Below, piece after piece: positions 41,520-50,857 of a stretch of DNA of 64,000 bases. The stretch is from Anaerofustis butyriciformans (GTDB lineage Bacteria > Bacillota > Clostridia > Eubacteriales > Anaerofustaceae): positions 36,031-100,030 of the forward strand of contig NZ_JAYFFH010000008.1 of NCBI RefSeq assembly GCF_036289385.1. Direction: 5' to 3'. Each line of letters begins with the position of its first letter. The stretch's first letter is position 1. Below the pieces are notes generated by a model. It searched no databases, was not told the DNA's origin, and worked only from the letters and a program-made list of their open reading frames with translations. A program made the translations under genes and the position numbers.

Positions 41520-42596
41520 ATGAACAATAAAAAAAATGTAGGTATTATATTCGGTGGTAAATCCGGAGAATATGATGTCTCTTTGTTGTCTGCATATAAT
41601 GTTATAAACGGAATCGACAAAGAAAAATATGATTTAACTTTGATTGGAATATCACTTGAAGGTAAATTTTATATTTACAAAGGTGATGTTGAAAAAATAA
41701 AAAATAATGAATGGATTAATGATAGCGAAAATTTAATATCTGAATTCTCACTTTTTGATGATGAAATAATTAAAAATATAGATATAATTTTCCCTGTTCT
41801 TCATGGACAAAACGGTGAAGATGGAAGAATTCAAGGTTTATTTGAAATGATGAATAAACCATATGTTGGCTGTGAAGTAATGACTTCTGCAGTTTGTATG
41901 GATAAAGATATTGCCAAAAGAGTATTTAAAAGCGTAGATATACCTGTTGTTGACGATGTTTTAGTATTTAATACGGATATTGAAAGTGATAAACTTTTAA
42001 ATGAAACGATAGAAAAATGTGAAAAAAATCTTCCATATCCTATGTTTGTAAAACCTGTAAACATGGGCTCAAGTGTTGGTATTTCAAAAGCAAAGGATAG
42101 ACAAGGTTTAATAGATGCACTAAAAAAAGCGGTACAGTTTGATACAAAAATATTGGTTGAAAAGGCAATTAATGCAAGAGAAATAGAAGTTGCTGTTCTT
42201 GGAAATTCTCATCCAGAGGCTTCTTATCCAGGAGAAATTGTTTCATGTAAAGAATTTTACGATTATGAAGCAAAATATTTATCAGGTGATGACAGCAGAA
42301 TAGATATACCTGCAAAGGTTAGCGATGATATTATAGAAAAAATAAGAACTTATGCCGTTAGGGCTTTTAAAGCTGTTGGAGGAAGCGGTTTATCCAGAGT
42401 AGATTTTTTCCTTGATAAAGATAACGGTAATTTATACTTAAATGAAGTTAATACACTTCCCGGTTTTACAAATATAAGTATGTATGCAAAAATGTGGGAC
42501 TATATGGGAGTTAAATATTCTGATTTAATAGATAAGCTTATTGATTTAGGTTTTGAAAGATATGAAATAAAACATAAACTAACAATAAAAGAATAA
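41520..42596 (+). CDS. ddl: D-alanine-D-alanine ligase
   Basis: A 358-residue ATP-grasp enzyme with GIIFGGKSGEYDVSLLSA, FPVLHGQNGEDGRIQGLFEM, FVKPVNMGSSVGISKA, and LNEVNTLPGFTNISMYAKMW in family order. It forms the D-Ala-D-Ala dipeptide for peptidoglycan. It lies between pncB and argS with short gaps, suggesting an operon. Confidence 0.94.
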   Translation: MNNKKNVGIIFGGKSGEYDVSLLSAYNVINGIDKEKYDLTLIGISLEGKFYIYKGDVEKIKNNEWINDSENLISEFSLFDDEIIKNIDIIFPVLHGQNGEDGRIQGLFEMMNKPYVGCEVMTSAVCMDKDIAKRVFKSVDIPVVDDVLVFNTDIESDKLLNETIEKCEKNLPYPMFVKPVNMGSSVGISKAKDRQGLIDALKKAVQFDTKILVEKAINAREIEVAVLGNSHPEASYPGEIVSCKEFYDYEAKYLSGDDSRIDIPAKVSDDIIEKIRTYAVRAFKAVGGSGLSRVDFFLDKDNGNLYLNEVNTLPGFTNISMYAKMWDYMGVKYSDLIDKLIDLGFERYEIKHKLTIKE

Positions 42597-42608
42597 TAGG
42601 AGAAGGTA

Positions 42609-44282
42609 ATGTTCGGAAAGAAAACAAGAGAAAAAGAAATTATAGCATTAGTAAAAGATTCAATAAATAAATGTATAGATGAAAAATTAATAGAAATAAG
42701 TAAAGAAGATATTCCATCTATAAAAGTGGAAGTACCAAGAGAAGAAAAATTTGGTGATTTTAGTGTTAATACTGCAATGCAACTTGCAAAAAAGGCAAGA
42801 TGTAATCCTAGACTTATTGCCGAAAATATTGTAAAAAATATTGATACAAAAGATTCATATGTAAAAGATATTTCAATCGCAGGTGCTGGATTTATTAACT
42901 TTACATTAGACAATAAATGGTTATATGATGAAATGGAAAAAGTAATTTCATTAAAAGAAAAATACGGTAAAATCGTTGAAGAAAATCCGAAAACTGTTGA
43001 TGTTGAATATGTAAGTGCAAATCCAACTGGTCCTCTTCATATAGGAAATGCAAGAGGTGGCGCAATAGGTGATGTTATAAGTAATATTTTTACTTGGGCA
43101 GGATATAAAGTAACAAAAGAATTTTATTTGAATGATGCCGGAAATCAAATTATAAAATTTGGTCAATCTTTACAAGCAAGATATTTACAGGCTTTAGGAC
43201 ATGATGTTGAGTTTCCTGAAGATGGTTATAAGGGTGACGATATAATTGAACTTGCCAAAATGCATATTGAATTATATGGAAATAAACTTGAAAACGTTGA
43301 TGAAGAAGAAAGACAACATAAACTTGTTGAATTTGCTCTTGACAAGAATGTTACCAATATGGTTAATGACCTTAAAAATTATGGTATAAATTATGATGTA
43401 TTTTTCAGTGAAAAAACACTTCATAATTCAGGTGCAATAACTGATGTTATTGATAAAATGAAAGAAATGGGAAGTGTATATGAAAAAGATGATGCAGTAT
43501 GGTTCAAAGGTACTGATTACGGACTTGAAAAAGATGAAGTTTTAATAAGAAAAAATGGGGTACCTACTTATTATGCTGCTGATATTGCATATCATTATGA
43601 TAAATTGGTAAAAAGAAATATTGATTATGCAATAAACGTATGGGGCGCAGATCATCATGGACATGTTGCAAGACTTAAAAAAGCTATGGTTGCTCTTGGA
43701 GTAAGTGAAGATAGATTAGAAGTAATTTTAATGCAGTTAGTTCGTCTAGTTAAAGGTGATGAACAAGTTAGAATGTCTAAAAGAAAAGGTAATATTTTTA
43801 CATTATCTGACTTGGTTGATGAAGTAGGAAAAGATGCTGCAAGATTTATTTTTAACTACAATAAACCAAATACACATATGGATTTTGATCTTGATCTTGC
43901 TATTAAAAAATCAAGTGAAAACCCTGTATTTTACGTTCAATATGCACATGCAAGAATTTGCAGTATTATAAGAAATATCAATAAAGAAGTGAAAATAGAA
44001 AACTTTGATTTACTTGATAAAAAAGAAGAATTAAACTTACTTAAAGTTATTGCAAACTTTAGTGATGAAGTAATAAAGGCAAGTAAAGATTTAGATCCAA
44101 GTAAAATAACAAAATATGCTATGGATTTAGCTTCTGCTTTCCATTCATTCTATAATGCTCATAGAGTAATCGTAGATGATGAAAAATTGCTTAATGCAAG
44201 ACTTGCTTTGGTTGTTGCAACAAGAGAAGTATTAAGTAATACATTGAGTATATTAGGTGTAAGTGCTCCAGAAAAAATGTAG
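42609..44282 (+). CDS. argS: Arginyl-tRNA synthetase
   Basis: A 557-residue class I synthetase. SANPTGPLHIGNARGGAIGD holds the HIGH motif, and VRMSKRKGN is the KMSKS equivalent. The N-terminal Add-1 domain and the C-terminal anticodon-binding helices (HSFYNAHRVI) are present. It starts 12 nt after ddl. Confidence 0.96.
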   Translation: MFGKKTREKEIIALVKDSINKCIDEKLIEISKEDIPSIKVEVPREEKFGDFSVNTAMQLAKKARCNPRLIAENIVKNIDTKDSYVKDISIAGAGFINFTLDNKWLYDEMEKVISLKEKYGKIVEENPKTVDVEYVSANPTGPLHIGNARGGAIGDVISNIFTWAGYKVTKEFYLNDAGNQIIKFGQSLQARYLQALGHDVEFPEDGYKGDDIIELAKMHIELYGNKLENVDEEERQHKLVEFALDKNVTNMVNDLKNYGINYDVFFSEKTLHNSGAITDVIDKMKEMGSVYEKDDAVWFKGTDYGLEKDEVLIRKNGVPTYYAADIAYHYDKLVKRNIDYAINVWGADHHGHVARLKKAMVALGVSEDRLEVILMQLVRLVKGDEQVRMSKRKGNIFTLSDLVDEVGKDAARFIFNYNKPNTHMDFDLDLAIKKSSENPVFYVQYAHARICSIIRNINKEVKIENFDLLDKKEELNLLKVIANFSDEVIKASKDLDPSKITKYAMDLASAFHSFYNAHRVIVDDEKLLNARLALVVATREVLSNTLSILGVSAPEKM

Positions 44283-44292
44283 GAGAAAAAGA

Positions 44293-44736
44293 ATGATTGA
44301 AAAAAGTGTTGTTGATATAATCGCTGACATCAAAAAAGAAGAGCATTCAAAGATTGATGAAGAAAAACCTTTATATCACAAAAACTGTGGTGAGACGCTT
44401 ATTGAGGCGCTCTCAGTGAAGTATGAAATAGATATAGATACTAAAGCCTTTAAAATGCTTGCTCCTTATGGATTTGGTCTTAACAGTGGTAAAACCTGCG
44501 GAGCTTTTGCAGGCGGGATTGCTGCTATTGGATTAATGTTTACGGAAGATAAACCTTCCACTAATGATAAAATGAAAGAAATTGTGAAAAAATGGGTTGA
44601 AGTATATACCAAAAAATTTGGCTCAATAGACTGTGAATATATAAGACCAAGACATAAAGATCCTATAAGAGGTTGTCTAAAGGTGCAAGAAGAAGCCGGA
44701 AAACTTTTTGAAGAATTTATAAAAGAATATATTTAA
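44293..44736 (+). CDS. C_GCAxxG_C_C family redox protein (first copy)
   Basis: A 147-residue member of the family named for its cysteine pattern: NCGETLIEA near residue 30, then SGKTCGAFAGGIAAIG with the GCAxxG-type core, and late cysteines in SIDCEYI and RGCLKVQEEAG. Family members are small, putative redox-active proteins of unknown function. The start is the ATG at 44293 after AGGAGA, 10 nt beyond argS. A second family member lies at 46819, across a YeiH exporter and LysR gene. Confidence 0.82.
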   Translation: MIEKSVVDIIADIKKEEHSKIDEEKPLYHKNCGETLIEALSVKYEIDIDTKAFKMLAPYGFGLNSGKTCGAFAGGIAAIGLMFTEDKPSTNDKMKEIVKKWVEVYTKKFGSIDCEYIRPRHKDPIRGCLKVQEEAGKLFEEFIKEYI

Positions 44737-44763
44737 AAAAGCACTGCAAAGCAGTGCTTTTAT
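44735..44763. terminator. Bidirectional terminator
   Basis: AAAGCACTGC and GCAGTGCTTT form a 10-bp stem with an AAA loop between convergent genes. Confidence 0.87.
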
Positions 44764-44764
44764 T

Positions 44765-45772
44765 TTACCAAATATGAAGTAAATGTTGCATTAGTAAGCT
44801 TACAAATGCTATTCCTACCCAACAGCAAGCCCCTATAAATATAGGTTTTGCTCCTGACTTGATAAGTTTAACAATATGTGTATTAAGTCCAATTGCGGAC
44901 ATAGCCATTACTATAAAGAATTTACTTAATTCTTTTATCGGATCTGTTATTGCAGGAGATAGGTTAAATACAGTTGTTATTACTGCAGCAAGTACAAAGT
45001 AAAGAATAAAGAAAGGGAAAATTTTCTTTATATTTACTTTATTTCCGCCTTCATTTTTTTCTCTTTTTGTTCTAACAAAAGCAAGTACTAGTGTTATAGG
45101 TATAATAGCAAGAGTTCTTGTTAATTTAACTATTGTTGCTTCAGCAAGAGTATTGCTTCCATGAATGCCATCCCAAGCAGCTGCTGCAGCAGTAACTGAA
45201 GATGTATCGTTTATAGCTGTACCAGCAAACAAACCAAATCCTTCGTTTGAAAGCCCGAGCATTGAACCAAGTGCAGGGAATATTAAAGCTGCAATTACAT
45301 TAAATAAGAATATAACGGAAATTGCTTGTGCTATTTCTTCATCGTCAGCATCTATTACCGGTGCAGTTGCTGCTATTGCAGAACCACCGCATATTGATGA
45401 CCCAACACCTACAAGTGTAGATATTTTTGATGGTATTTTTAACAATTTACATAATACGTATGAAATAATAAGTGATGTTGAAATTGTAGCGATAATGATG
45501 GGTAGAGATTGTTTACCTTTCATTAAAATATCTGTTAAGTTCATTCCAAAACCAAGTAAAATAACTGCATATTGAAGTATTTTCTTTGATGTAAATGTAA
45601 TACCGGGTTGAAGAGTTGATTTATCTTTGATAAATAATGTTATAACCATTCCCGCAATAATGGCAAATACAGGTCCACCAACAACAGGAACAAGTTTACC
45701 AAGATACCATGCAGGAATTGATATTATAAGACATAAAATTAAACCTTTGATGTTTTGTTTTATAAATTCCAT
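44765..45772 (-). CDS. YeiH family (UPF0324) membrane transporter
   Basis: A 335-residue protein with about ten membrane helices. Signature parts are PVVGGPVFAIIAGMVI, LLGFGMNLTDI, VGVGSSICGGSAIAATAPVI and GLFAGTAINDTSSVTAAAAAW. Members are proposed exporters of sulfate or sulfonate-like anions, often next to a LysR regulator as here. The start was set at the ATG following AAGGAGAAATT; a further upstream ATG lacks a site. Confidence 0.88.
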   Translation of the reverse strand: MEFIKQNIKGLILCLIISIPAWYLGKLVPVVGGPVFAIIAGMVITLFIKDKSTLQPGITFTSKKILQYAVILLGFGMNLTDILMKGKQSLPIIIATISTSLIISYVLCKLLKIPSKISTLVGVGSSICGGSAIAATAPVIDADDEEIAQAISVIFLFNVIAALIFPALGSMLGLSNEGFGLFAGTAINDTSSVTAAAAAWDGIHGSNTLAEATIVKLTRTLAIIPITLVLAFVRTKREKNEGGNKVNIKKIFPFFILYFVLAAVITTVFNLSPAITDPIKELSKFFIVMAMSAIGLNTHIVKLIKSGAKPIFIGACCWVGIAFVSLLMQHLLHIW

Positions 45773-45902
45773 AATTTCTCCTTTATTTGATTTAATACCT
45801 ATGTATTCTATCATCTTTTATAAATAATTTAAAATTATAAATATTTATTTATATATAAAAATATGTTATAATGTGTAAAATAGATTTAAAAGGAGAACTG
45901 TA

Positions 45903-46787
45903 ATGTTAGATTTTAGGGTAGATACTTTTTTAGAAGTTTGTAAATGCATGAATATAACAAAGGCTTCAAAAAATCTTAATATTACTCAACCTGCCGTAAC
46001 TCAACATATAAAATACCTTGAAAAAAGTTATGGAGTAAAGTTATTTGGGTATAAATCAAAAAAACTATATCTTACAAGAGAGGGAGAGGTATTTTTAAAC
46101 TACATTACAACTCTCAAACATGATGATTTAAAACTTAGAAATGAAATATCTCATATAGATAATAAGAGTAAATTTATTATTTTTGGTGCTACGTTAACTG
46201 TAGGTGAATATTTAATGCCGGATAAATTAGACAAATATTTAGAATTATATCCTAATACAAATATTAAAATGATTGTTGGAAATACTGATAAATTACTTAA
46301 ATACTTAAATGACGGTAAAATAGATTTTGCAATTATTGAAGGGTATTTTCCTAAAAGTGAATATGAATATATTACGATATCGAATGAAAATTATGTAGGT
46401 GTATGCAGCTGTTTAAGTGATTTAAAAGATAAGGAACTTTTTCTTGAAGATTTGCTTGATTATAGACTTATAATAAGAGAAAAAGGTTCTGGAAGCAGAG
46501 AACTTATTGAAAGATACTTAGAGAGTAAAAGTGTTTTAGTTTCTGATTTTAAAAATAAAATGGAAATAAACAGCATTGATATAATAAAAAATTTCATAAA
46601 AAAAAATATGGGAATAACTTTTTTATATGAACTTGCAGTAGAAAAAGAATTAAAAAGTGAAGAGTTTTGTAAACTCAATATAAAAGATATGAAAATAGAT
46701 CATGAATTTAGTTTTATTTGGCGAAAAAACAGTCAATATAGAAATTATTATAATGATATATTTGATAAATTATTAAAAAAAGAATAA
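45903..46787 (+). CDS. LysR-family transcriptional regulator
   Basis: A 294-residue regulator with the N-terminal winged helix (FLEVCKCMNITKASKNLNIT, then QPAVTQHIKYLEK) and a periplasmic-binding-like effector domain. It is divergent from the YeiH gene, the common regulator-target layout, so I infer control of that exporter. A second C_GCAxxG_C_C gene follows after 31 nt. Confidence 0.92.
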   Translation: MLDFRVDTFLEVCKCMNITKASKNLNITQPAVTQHIKYLEKSYGVKLFGYKSKKLYLTREGEVFLNYITTLKHDDLKLRNEISHIDNKSKFIIFGATLTVGEYLMPDKLDKYLELYPNTNIKMIVGNTDKLLKYLNDGKIDFAIIEGYFPKSEYEYITISNENYVGVCSCLSDLKDKELFLEDLLDYRLIIREKGSGSRELIERYLESKSVLVSDFKNKMEINSIDIIKNFIKKNMGITFLYELAVEKELKSEEFCKLNIKDMKIDHEFSFIWRKNSQYRNYYNDIFDKLLKKE

Positions 46788-46818
46788 AATGATTTTAAAT
46801 AATTTAAGGAGAGAAGAA

Positions 46819-47244
46819 ATGGAAAAATCAAGAGTAGAAATAGCAGTTGAAAAATTTAAGAATGGATATAATTGTTCACAAGCAGTTGTTTGCACATATT
46901 GTGATTTACTTGGAGTTGATGAAGCGACTGCATTTGCTTTGGCAGAAGGATTTGGAAGCGGTATTGCAAGAACAAATGAAACCTGTGGTAGCGTTTGTGG
47001 AATGATAATGTTGGCAGGGCTTTTTAATAGTGATAAAAATTTGAAAAATCCTAAAACAAAAATTGAAACTTTAAAACTTGGTAATGAGCTTATGGAAAAA
47101 TTTAGAGAAATGAATACAACCGTAAAATGTAAAGAATTAAAAAATCTTGGAAACGAAGCTCCTCCTATAAGAAGTTGTTCTGGATGTGTTAAAGACAGTG
47201 CAATTATTGTAGAAAAATATTTATTAAAAGATATGTTTGAATAA
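46819..47244 (+). CDS. C_GCAxxG_C_C family redox protein (second copy)
   Basis: A 141-residue protein with the full pattern: YNCSQAVVCTYCDLLGVD (residues about 16-33), GSGIARTNETCGSVCGMIML, then VKCKELKN and IRSCSGCVKDSA. It is a putative redox-active protein, closer to the family consensus than the copy at 44293. AAGGAGAG precedes the ATG. It is co-directional with, and probably co-transcribed with, the LysR gene. Confidence 0.88.
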   Translation: MEKSRVEIAVEKFKNGYNCSQAVVCTYCDLLGVDEATAFALAEGFGSGIARTNETCGSVCGMIMLAGLFNSDKNLKNPKTKIETLKLGNELMEKFREMNTTVKCKELKNLGNEAPPIRSCSGCVKDSAIIVEKYLLKDMFE

Positions 47245-47268
47245 AAGTCCTTTATGGGCTTTTTTATT
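47243..47268 (+). terminator. Intrinsic terminator
   Basis: AAAAGTCC and GGGCTTTT pair (one G-U) around TTTAT, followed by T residues, at the stop of the second C_GCAxxG_C_C gene. Confidence 0.75.
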
Positions 47269-47490
47269 TAACCCTACAAGTCGTATAGTAGTATAAATAT
47301 ATTGTTGTATTAGATTTAAAATAAAAAGGATGTCATCTTGTGATTGGGACGAAATATAGCCATATGTAGTTTTATTTATTTTTGTTTGGTTTATGCTTTT
47401 CATTATAACTTTATAAAAAAATTAAATATATTTTCTTTTTCCGTAAATGTGTTTCCTTATTTTAGGAAAGAAAAAACGGAGGTATTTTTT

Positions 47491-48099
47491 ATGAAAATTT
47501 ATGGTTATGTGAGAGTATCAACCAAAGAACAAAATGTTGCAAGGCAGTTTGAGGCTATGAGAAAGTTTCCGGTGGAAGAGAAAAATATTGTTGTTGATAA
47601 ATTCAGCGGAAAAGATTTTAATCGTCCAAATTACAAAAAACTTTTAAAGACGATGAAAAAAGGTGATGTTCTTGTTGTTAAAAGTATTGACAGACTTGGA
47701 AGAAATTATGATGAAATTTTAGAACAATGGAGACTTTTGACAAAAGAAAGGCATATAGATATTGTCGTTATAGATATGCCTTTACTTGATACAAGAGAAG
47801 GAAGAGATTTGACAGGAACACTCATTGCCGATATTGTGCTTCAGCTTTTAAGTTATGTTGCGCAGTCTGAAAGAGAAAATATAAAACAAAGGCAAAGAGA
47901 GGGGATTATGGCAGCAAAGGCAAGAGGGGTAAAATTTGGCAGACCTCGAATACATATTCCGGATGAATTTTTTGAATTTTATGACTTATGGCAAAATGGA
48001 AAAATCTCATCAAGAAAAGCGGCAAAACATTTGAATGTATCCTATCAAACATTTTTAAGATGGACAAACAGAATGGTAAAAGGGGATTTGTTTGTATAA
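47491..48099 (+). CDS. Serine recombinase (resolvase/invertase family)
   Basis: A 202-residue small serine recombinase. The catalytic serine is in YVRVSTKEQN (S10), the family arginines in SIDRLGRNYDEI, and SERENIKQRQREGI leads into a C-terminal helix-turn-helix (SSRKAAKHLNVSYQTFLRW). Such enzymes resolve cointegrates or invert segments. The ATG at 47491 follows GGAGG. No transposase or plasmid gene is nearby, and no clear res or inversion site was found. The leader has nested short stems near the ribosome site (TCCGT/ACGGA and TTTCCT/AGGAAA). Confidence 0.9.
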   Translation: MKIYGYVRVSTKEQNVARQFEAMRKFPVEEKNIVVDKFSGKDFNRPNYKKLLKTMKKGDVLVVKSIDRLGRNYDEILEQWRLLTKERHIDIVVIDMPLLDTREGRDLTGTLIADIVLQLLSYVAQSERENIKQRQREGIMAAKARGVKFGRPRIHIPDEFFEFYDLWQNGKISSRKAAKHLNVSYQTFLRWTNRMVKGDLFV

Positions 48100-48126
48100 A
48101 AAAAGCGTCTATAAAGACGCTTTTTA
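48098..48126. terminator. Bidirectional terminator
   Basis: AAAAGCGTC and GACGCTTTT form a stem around TATAAA between convergent genes. Confidence 0.85.
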
Positions 48127-48414
48127 TTCTTCGTTACTTTTTTTATCTTCTATTATTGAAACAACAGCATTTCTGTTTAATTTTACTTTTACCCCTTCTG
48201 GATCAAGTGCAATTAATATATCCTCATCATAAACTTCTAAAATAGTTCCATAAAGGCCGCTAACTGTCATTATTTTATTACCTTTTTTAATGCTGTCAAG
48301 TAGTTGTTGATGTTCTTTAAATCTTTTTTGTTGTGGTTTTATTGATGAGAAATATACTACTACAAACATAACAATAATAATAACTAGCATTGCAAAAACA
48401 TTATTCATTCCCAT
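48124..48414 (-). CDS. yajC: Preprotein translocase subunit YajC
   Basis: A 96-residue protein with one N-terminal membrane helix (about residues 6-24), then IKPQQKRFKEHQQLLDSIKKGNKIM-type sequence and the beta-rich VVTVSGLYG-like segment. YajC binds SecDF. It sits 23 nt after tgt on the same strand, the common tgt-yajC order. Confidence 0.93.
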   Translation of the reverse strand: MGMNNVFAMLVIIIVMFVVVYFSSIKPQQKRFKEHQQLLDSIKKGNKIMTVSGLYGTILEVYDEDILIALDPEGVKVKLNRNAVVSIIEDKKSNEE

Positions 48415-48437
48415 TTTTTTTCTCCTTGAATTGATTT

Positions 48438-49556
48438 TTAAATTATTCCATAATCACTTTCAAATTGGTGTTTGAATTCCAAAAATCTATCTTCCATAAT
48501 GGCGTTTCTCATATTTTCCATTAATTTCAAAGTGAAGTATAAATTATGATAGCTTACTAACATACTTGCAAGAATTTCTTTACATACAACCAAATGTCTT
48601 AAATAAGCTCTTGTATAGTTTCTACAAACATAGCAGTCACATTTATGATCAAGTGGAGTAAAGTCTTCTTTGTATTTTGCATTTTTTAAAGTTACTCTAC
48701 CGCTGCTTGTAAGGGCTGTACCGTTTCTTGCCATTCTTGTTTGTAAAACACAGTCAAACATATCTATACCGCTTTTAACACCTTCTAATAGAGCGTCAGG
48801 ACTTCCTACACCCATTAAATATCTTGGCTTATCCTTTGGAAGCAGCGGAGTTGTATAATCAAGTAAGTCAAACATCATATCCATAGGTTCCCCTACGCTA
48901 AGACCTCCGATTGCATATCCAGGAAAATCAAGATCAATAAGCTGTGTTGCAGATTCTTTTCTTAAATCTTTAAACATTCCACCTTGTATAATTCCAAAAA
49001 GTCCTTGTTTTTCAGTATTCTTATGAGCCTCTTTACATCTTTTTGCCCATCTCGTAGTCATTTCAAGAGAGTTTTTTGTATAAGTTTTATCTGCTCCATA
49101 ATGTACGCATTCATCAAAAGCCATCATTATATCAGAGCCTAAATTATTTTGAATTGCCATGGATTTTTCAGGTGTAATAAAATGTCTGCTTCCATCAATA
49201 TGACTTCTGAATGTTACACCTTCTTCTGTTATATCATTTGTTTTACTTAAAGAAAAAACTTGAAATCCACCGCTGTCTGTAAGGATTGGTCTATCCCAGT
49301 TCATAAACTTATGAAGACCACCGGCTTTTTTTACTATTTCATCTCCCGGTCGTAAATATAGATGATATGTGTTTCCTAATATTATTTTTGCATCTATTTC
49401 TTTTAAACTTTCCGGAAGCATTGCTTTAACTGTAGCCCTTGTTCCTACAGGCATGAAAATAGGAGTAGGTATTTCTCCGTGAGGAGTTATTACTTTACCA
49501 ACTCTTGCACCGCTTCTTTTATCTTCTTTTATTAGTTCATATTTTATTGCGCTCAT
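48438..49556 (-). CDS. tgt: tRNA-guanine transglycosylase
   Basis: A 372-residue TIM-barrel enzyme with LTDSGGFQVFSLSK (nucleophile/base aspartate), GGLSVGEP, MFDCVLQTRMARNG and the zinc site CDCYVCRNYTRAYLRHL. It exchanges guanine at wobble position 34 in queuosine formation. It lies 3 nt after era in the same transcription direction. Confidence 0.96.
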   Translation of the reverse strand: MSAIKYELIKEDKRSGARVGKVITPHGEIPTPIFMPVGTRATVKAMLPESLKEIDAKIILGNTYHLYLRPGDEIVKKAGGLHKFMNWDRPILTDSGGFQVFSLSKTNDITEEGVTFRSHIDGSRHFITPEKSMAIQNNLGSDIMMAFDECVHYGADKTYTKNSLEMTTRWAKRCKEAHKNTEKQGLFGIIQGGMFKDLRKESATQLIDLDFPGYAIGGLSVGEPMDMMFDLLDYTTPLLPKDKPRYLMGVGSPDALLEGVKSGIDMFDCVLQTRMARNGTALTSSGRVTLKNAKYKEDFTPLDHKCDCYVCRNYTRAYLRHLVVCKEILASMLVSYHNLYFTLKLMENMRNAIMEDRFLEFKHQFESDYGII

Positions 49557-49559
49557 ATT

Positions 49560-50468
49560 TTATAGTTCATCCTTCTTGTTATATCCGAGAGAATTTAAAA
49601 TGTTTGGTTTATCTCTCCATTCGTCTTTTACTTTAACCCATAATTTTAAATTGACTTTACAATCAAGCATTTGTTCAATTTCTTTTCTTGATTCGCTGCC
49701 GATTTTCTTTAGCATATTACCGCCTTTACCAATGATAATTCTTTTATGATTTTCTCTTTCTGTATATATATTTGCTTCAATATCATAAATTTCCTTATCA
49801 TTTCTTTTTTTCATTTGCATTACTTCTACTGCGGTTCCATGAGGTATTTCTTCTTTAAGAGATCTTAATATTTTTTCCCTTATAAGTTCGCTGACTACAA
49901 ATCTTTCGCTTCTGTCTGTTACCATGTCTTCAGGGAAGTACATAGGTCCATAAGGCAGATATTTTTCTATTATTTCAACTAAAGTGTCAATATTTTCTCC
50001 TTTAAAAGCACTTATGGGAACAATATCCTTTATAAAGTCATATTGTTCATATAGCTTAATTTTTACAAGAATATCTTCTTTTTTTATTTTATCGATTTTA
50101 TTTATTACCAAAACTACAGGTGTTTTTTCATTTTTTAATTTTTCAAGTAAGAATTCATCGCCTCTTCCTATATTTAAGTCTTCCTCAACAAGGAAAAGAA
50201 TTAAATCTACTTCTTTAAAAGATTCACCTGCAACTTCTACCATATAATCAGATAGTTTGCTTTTAGGTTTATGAAAGCCCGGTGTATCTATAAAAACCAT
50301 TTGAGATGTATTTGTAGTTCTTATACATCTAATATTATTTCTTGTTGTTTGAGGTCTATTTGATATTATTGATATCTTTTGACCTATAAGTGTATTAAGA
50401 AGTGTTGATTTTCCTACGTTTGTTCTTCCTATAATTGATATAAATCCACTTTTATAATTATTGTTCAT
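49560..50468 (-). CDS. era: GTPase Era
   Basis: A 302-residue GTPase: GRTNVGKSTLLN (G1), DTPGFHKPKSKL (G3), VINKIDK (G4), ISAFKGENID (G5), then a KH domain containing IIGKGGNMLKKIG. Era assists 30S assembly through 16S rRNA binding. I place the start at 50468, after GGGGATAAG; an ATG five codons upstream has no ribosome site and overlaps dgkA. Confidence 0.95.
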   Translation of the reverse strand: MNNNYKSGFISIIGRTNVGKSTLLNTLIGQKISIISNRPQTTRNNIRCIRTTNTSQMVFIDTPGFHKPKSKLSDYMVEVAGESFKEVDLILFLVEEDLNIGRGDEFLLEKLKNEKTPVVLVINKIDKIKKEDILVKIKLYEQYDFIKDIVPISAFKGENIDTLVEIIEKYLPYGPMYFPEDMVTDRSERFVVSELIREKILRSLKEEIPHGTAVEVMQMKKRNDKEIYDIEANIYTERENHKRIIIGKGGNMLKKIGSESRKEIEQMLDCKVNLKLWVKVKDEWRDKPNILNSLGYNKKDEL

Positions 50469-50473
50469 TTTTC

Positions 50474-50848
50474 TTATCCCCATATTAAATGTATTATTTT
50501 AGGTATATATAGAGCTATACCCATTATTACAGCCATAAATGCTCCGATTAATACGGCACATGCTGCTGAATCTTTTGATCTTTTTGCATTTTCATTCATT
50601 TCTTTTGTTGCACAGTTAACAGCTTCTTCTATTGCCGTATTTACAGCTTCAAGTATTATTACAAGGAAAATTATAAATCCAAGTAATAACCATTCATAGT
50701 AAGAAAATTTTAATAAAATTGCTCCTATGATTGCAAGAAGGGCACATGTACAATGAATTTTAAAGTTTTGTTGTGTTTTAAAATTATATTCAACTCCATG
50801 AAATGCATATTTAAAACTTTTTATTAATCTTTTTATGTTTTTTTTCAT
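50474..50848 (-). CDS. dgkA: Diacylglycerol/undecaprenol kinase
   Basis: A 124-residue DgkA with three membrane helices and the catalytic stretch VNTAIEEAVNCATKEMN. In Bacillota this protein phosphorylates undecaprenol. It lies between ybeY and era, as in Bacillus. Confidence 0.93.
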   Translation of the reverse strand: MKKNIKRLIKSFKYAFHGVEYNFKTQQNFKIHCTCALLAIIGAILLKFSYYEWLLLGFIIFLVIILEAVNTAIEEAVNCATKEMNENAKRSKDSAACAVLIGAFMAVIMGIALYIPKIIHLIWG

Positions 50849-50857
50849 TTCTTCTCC

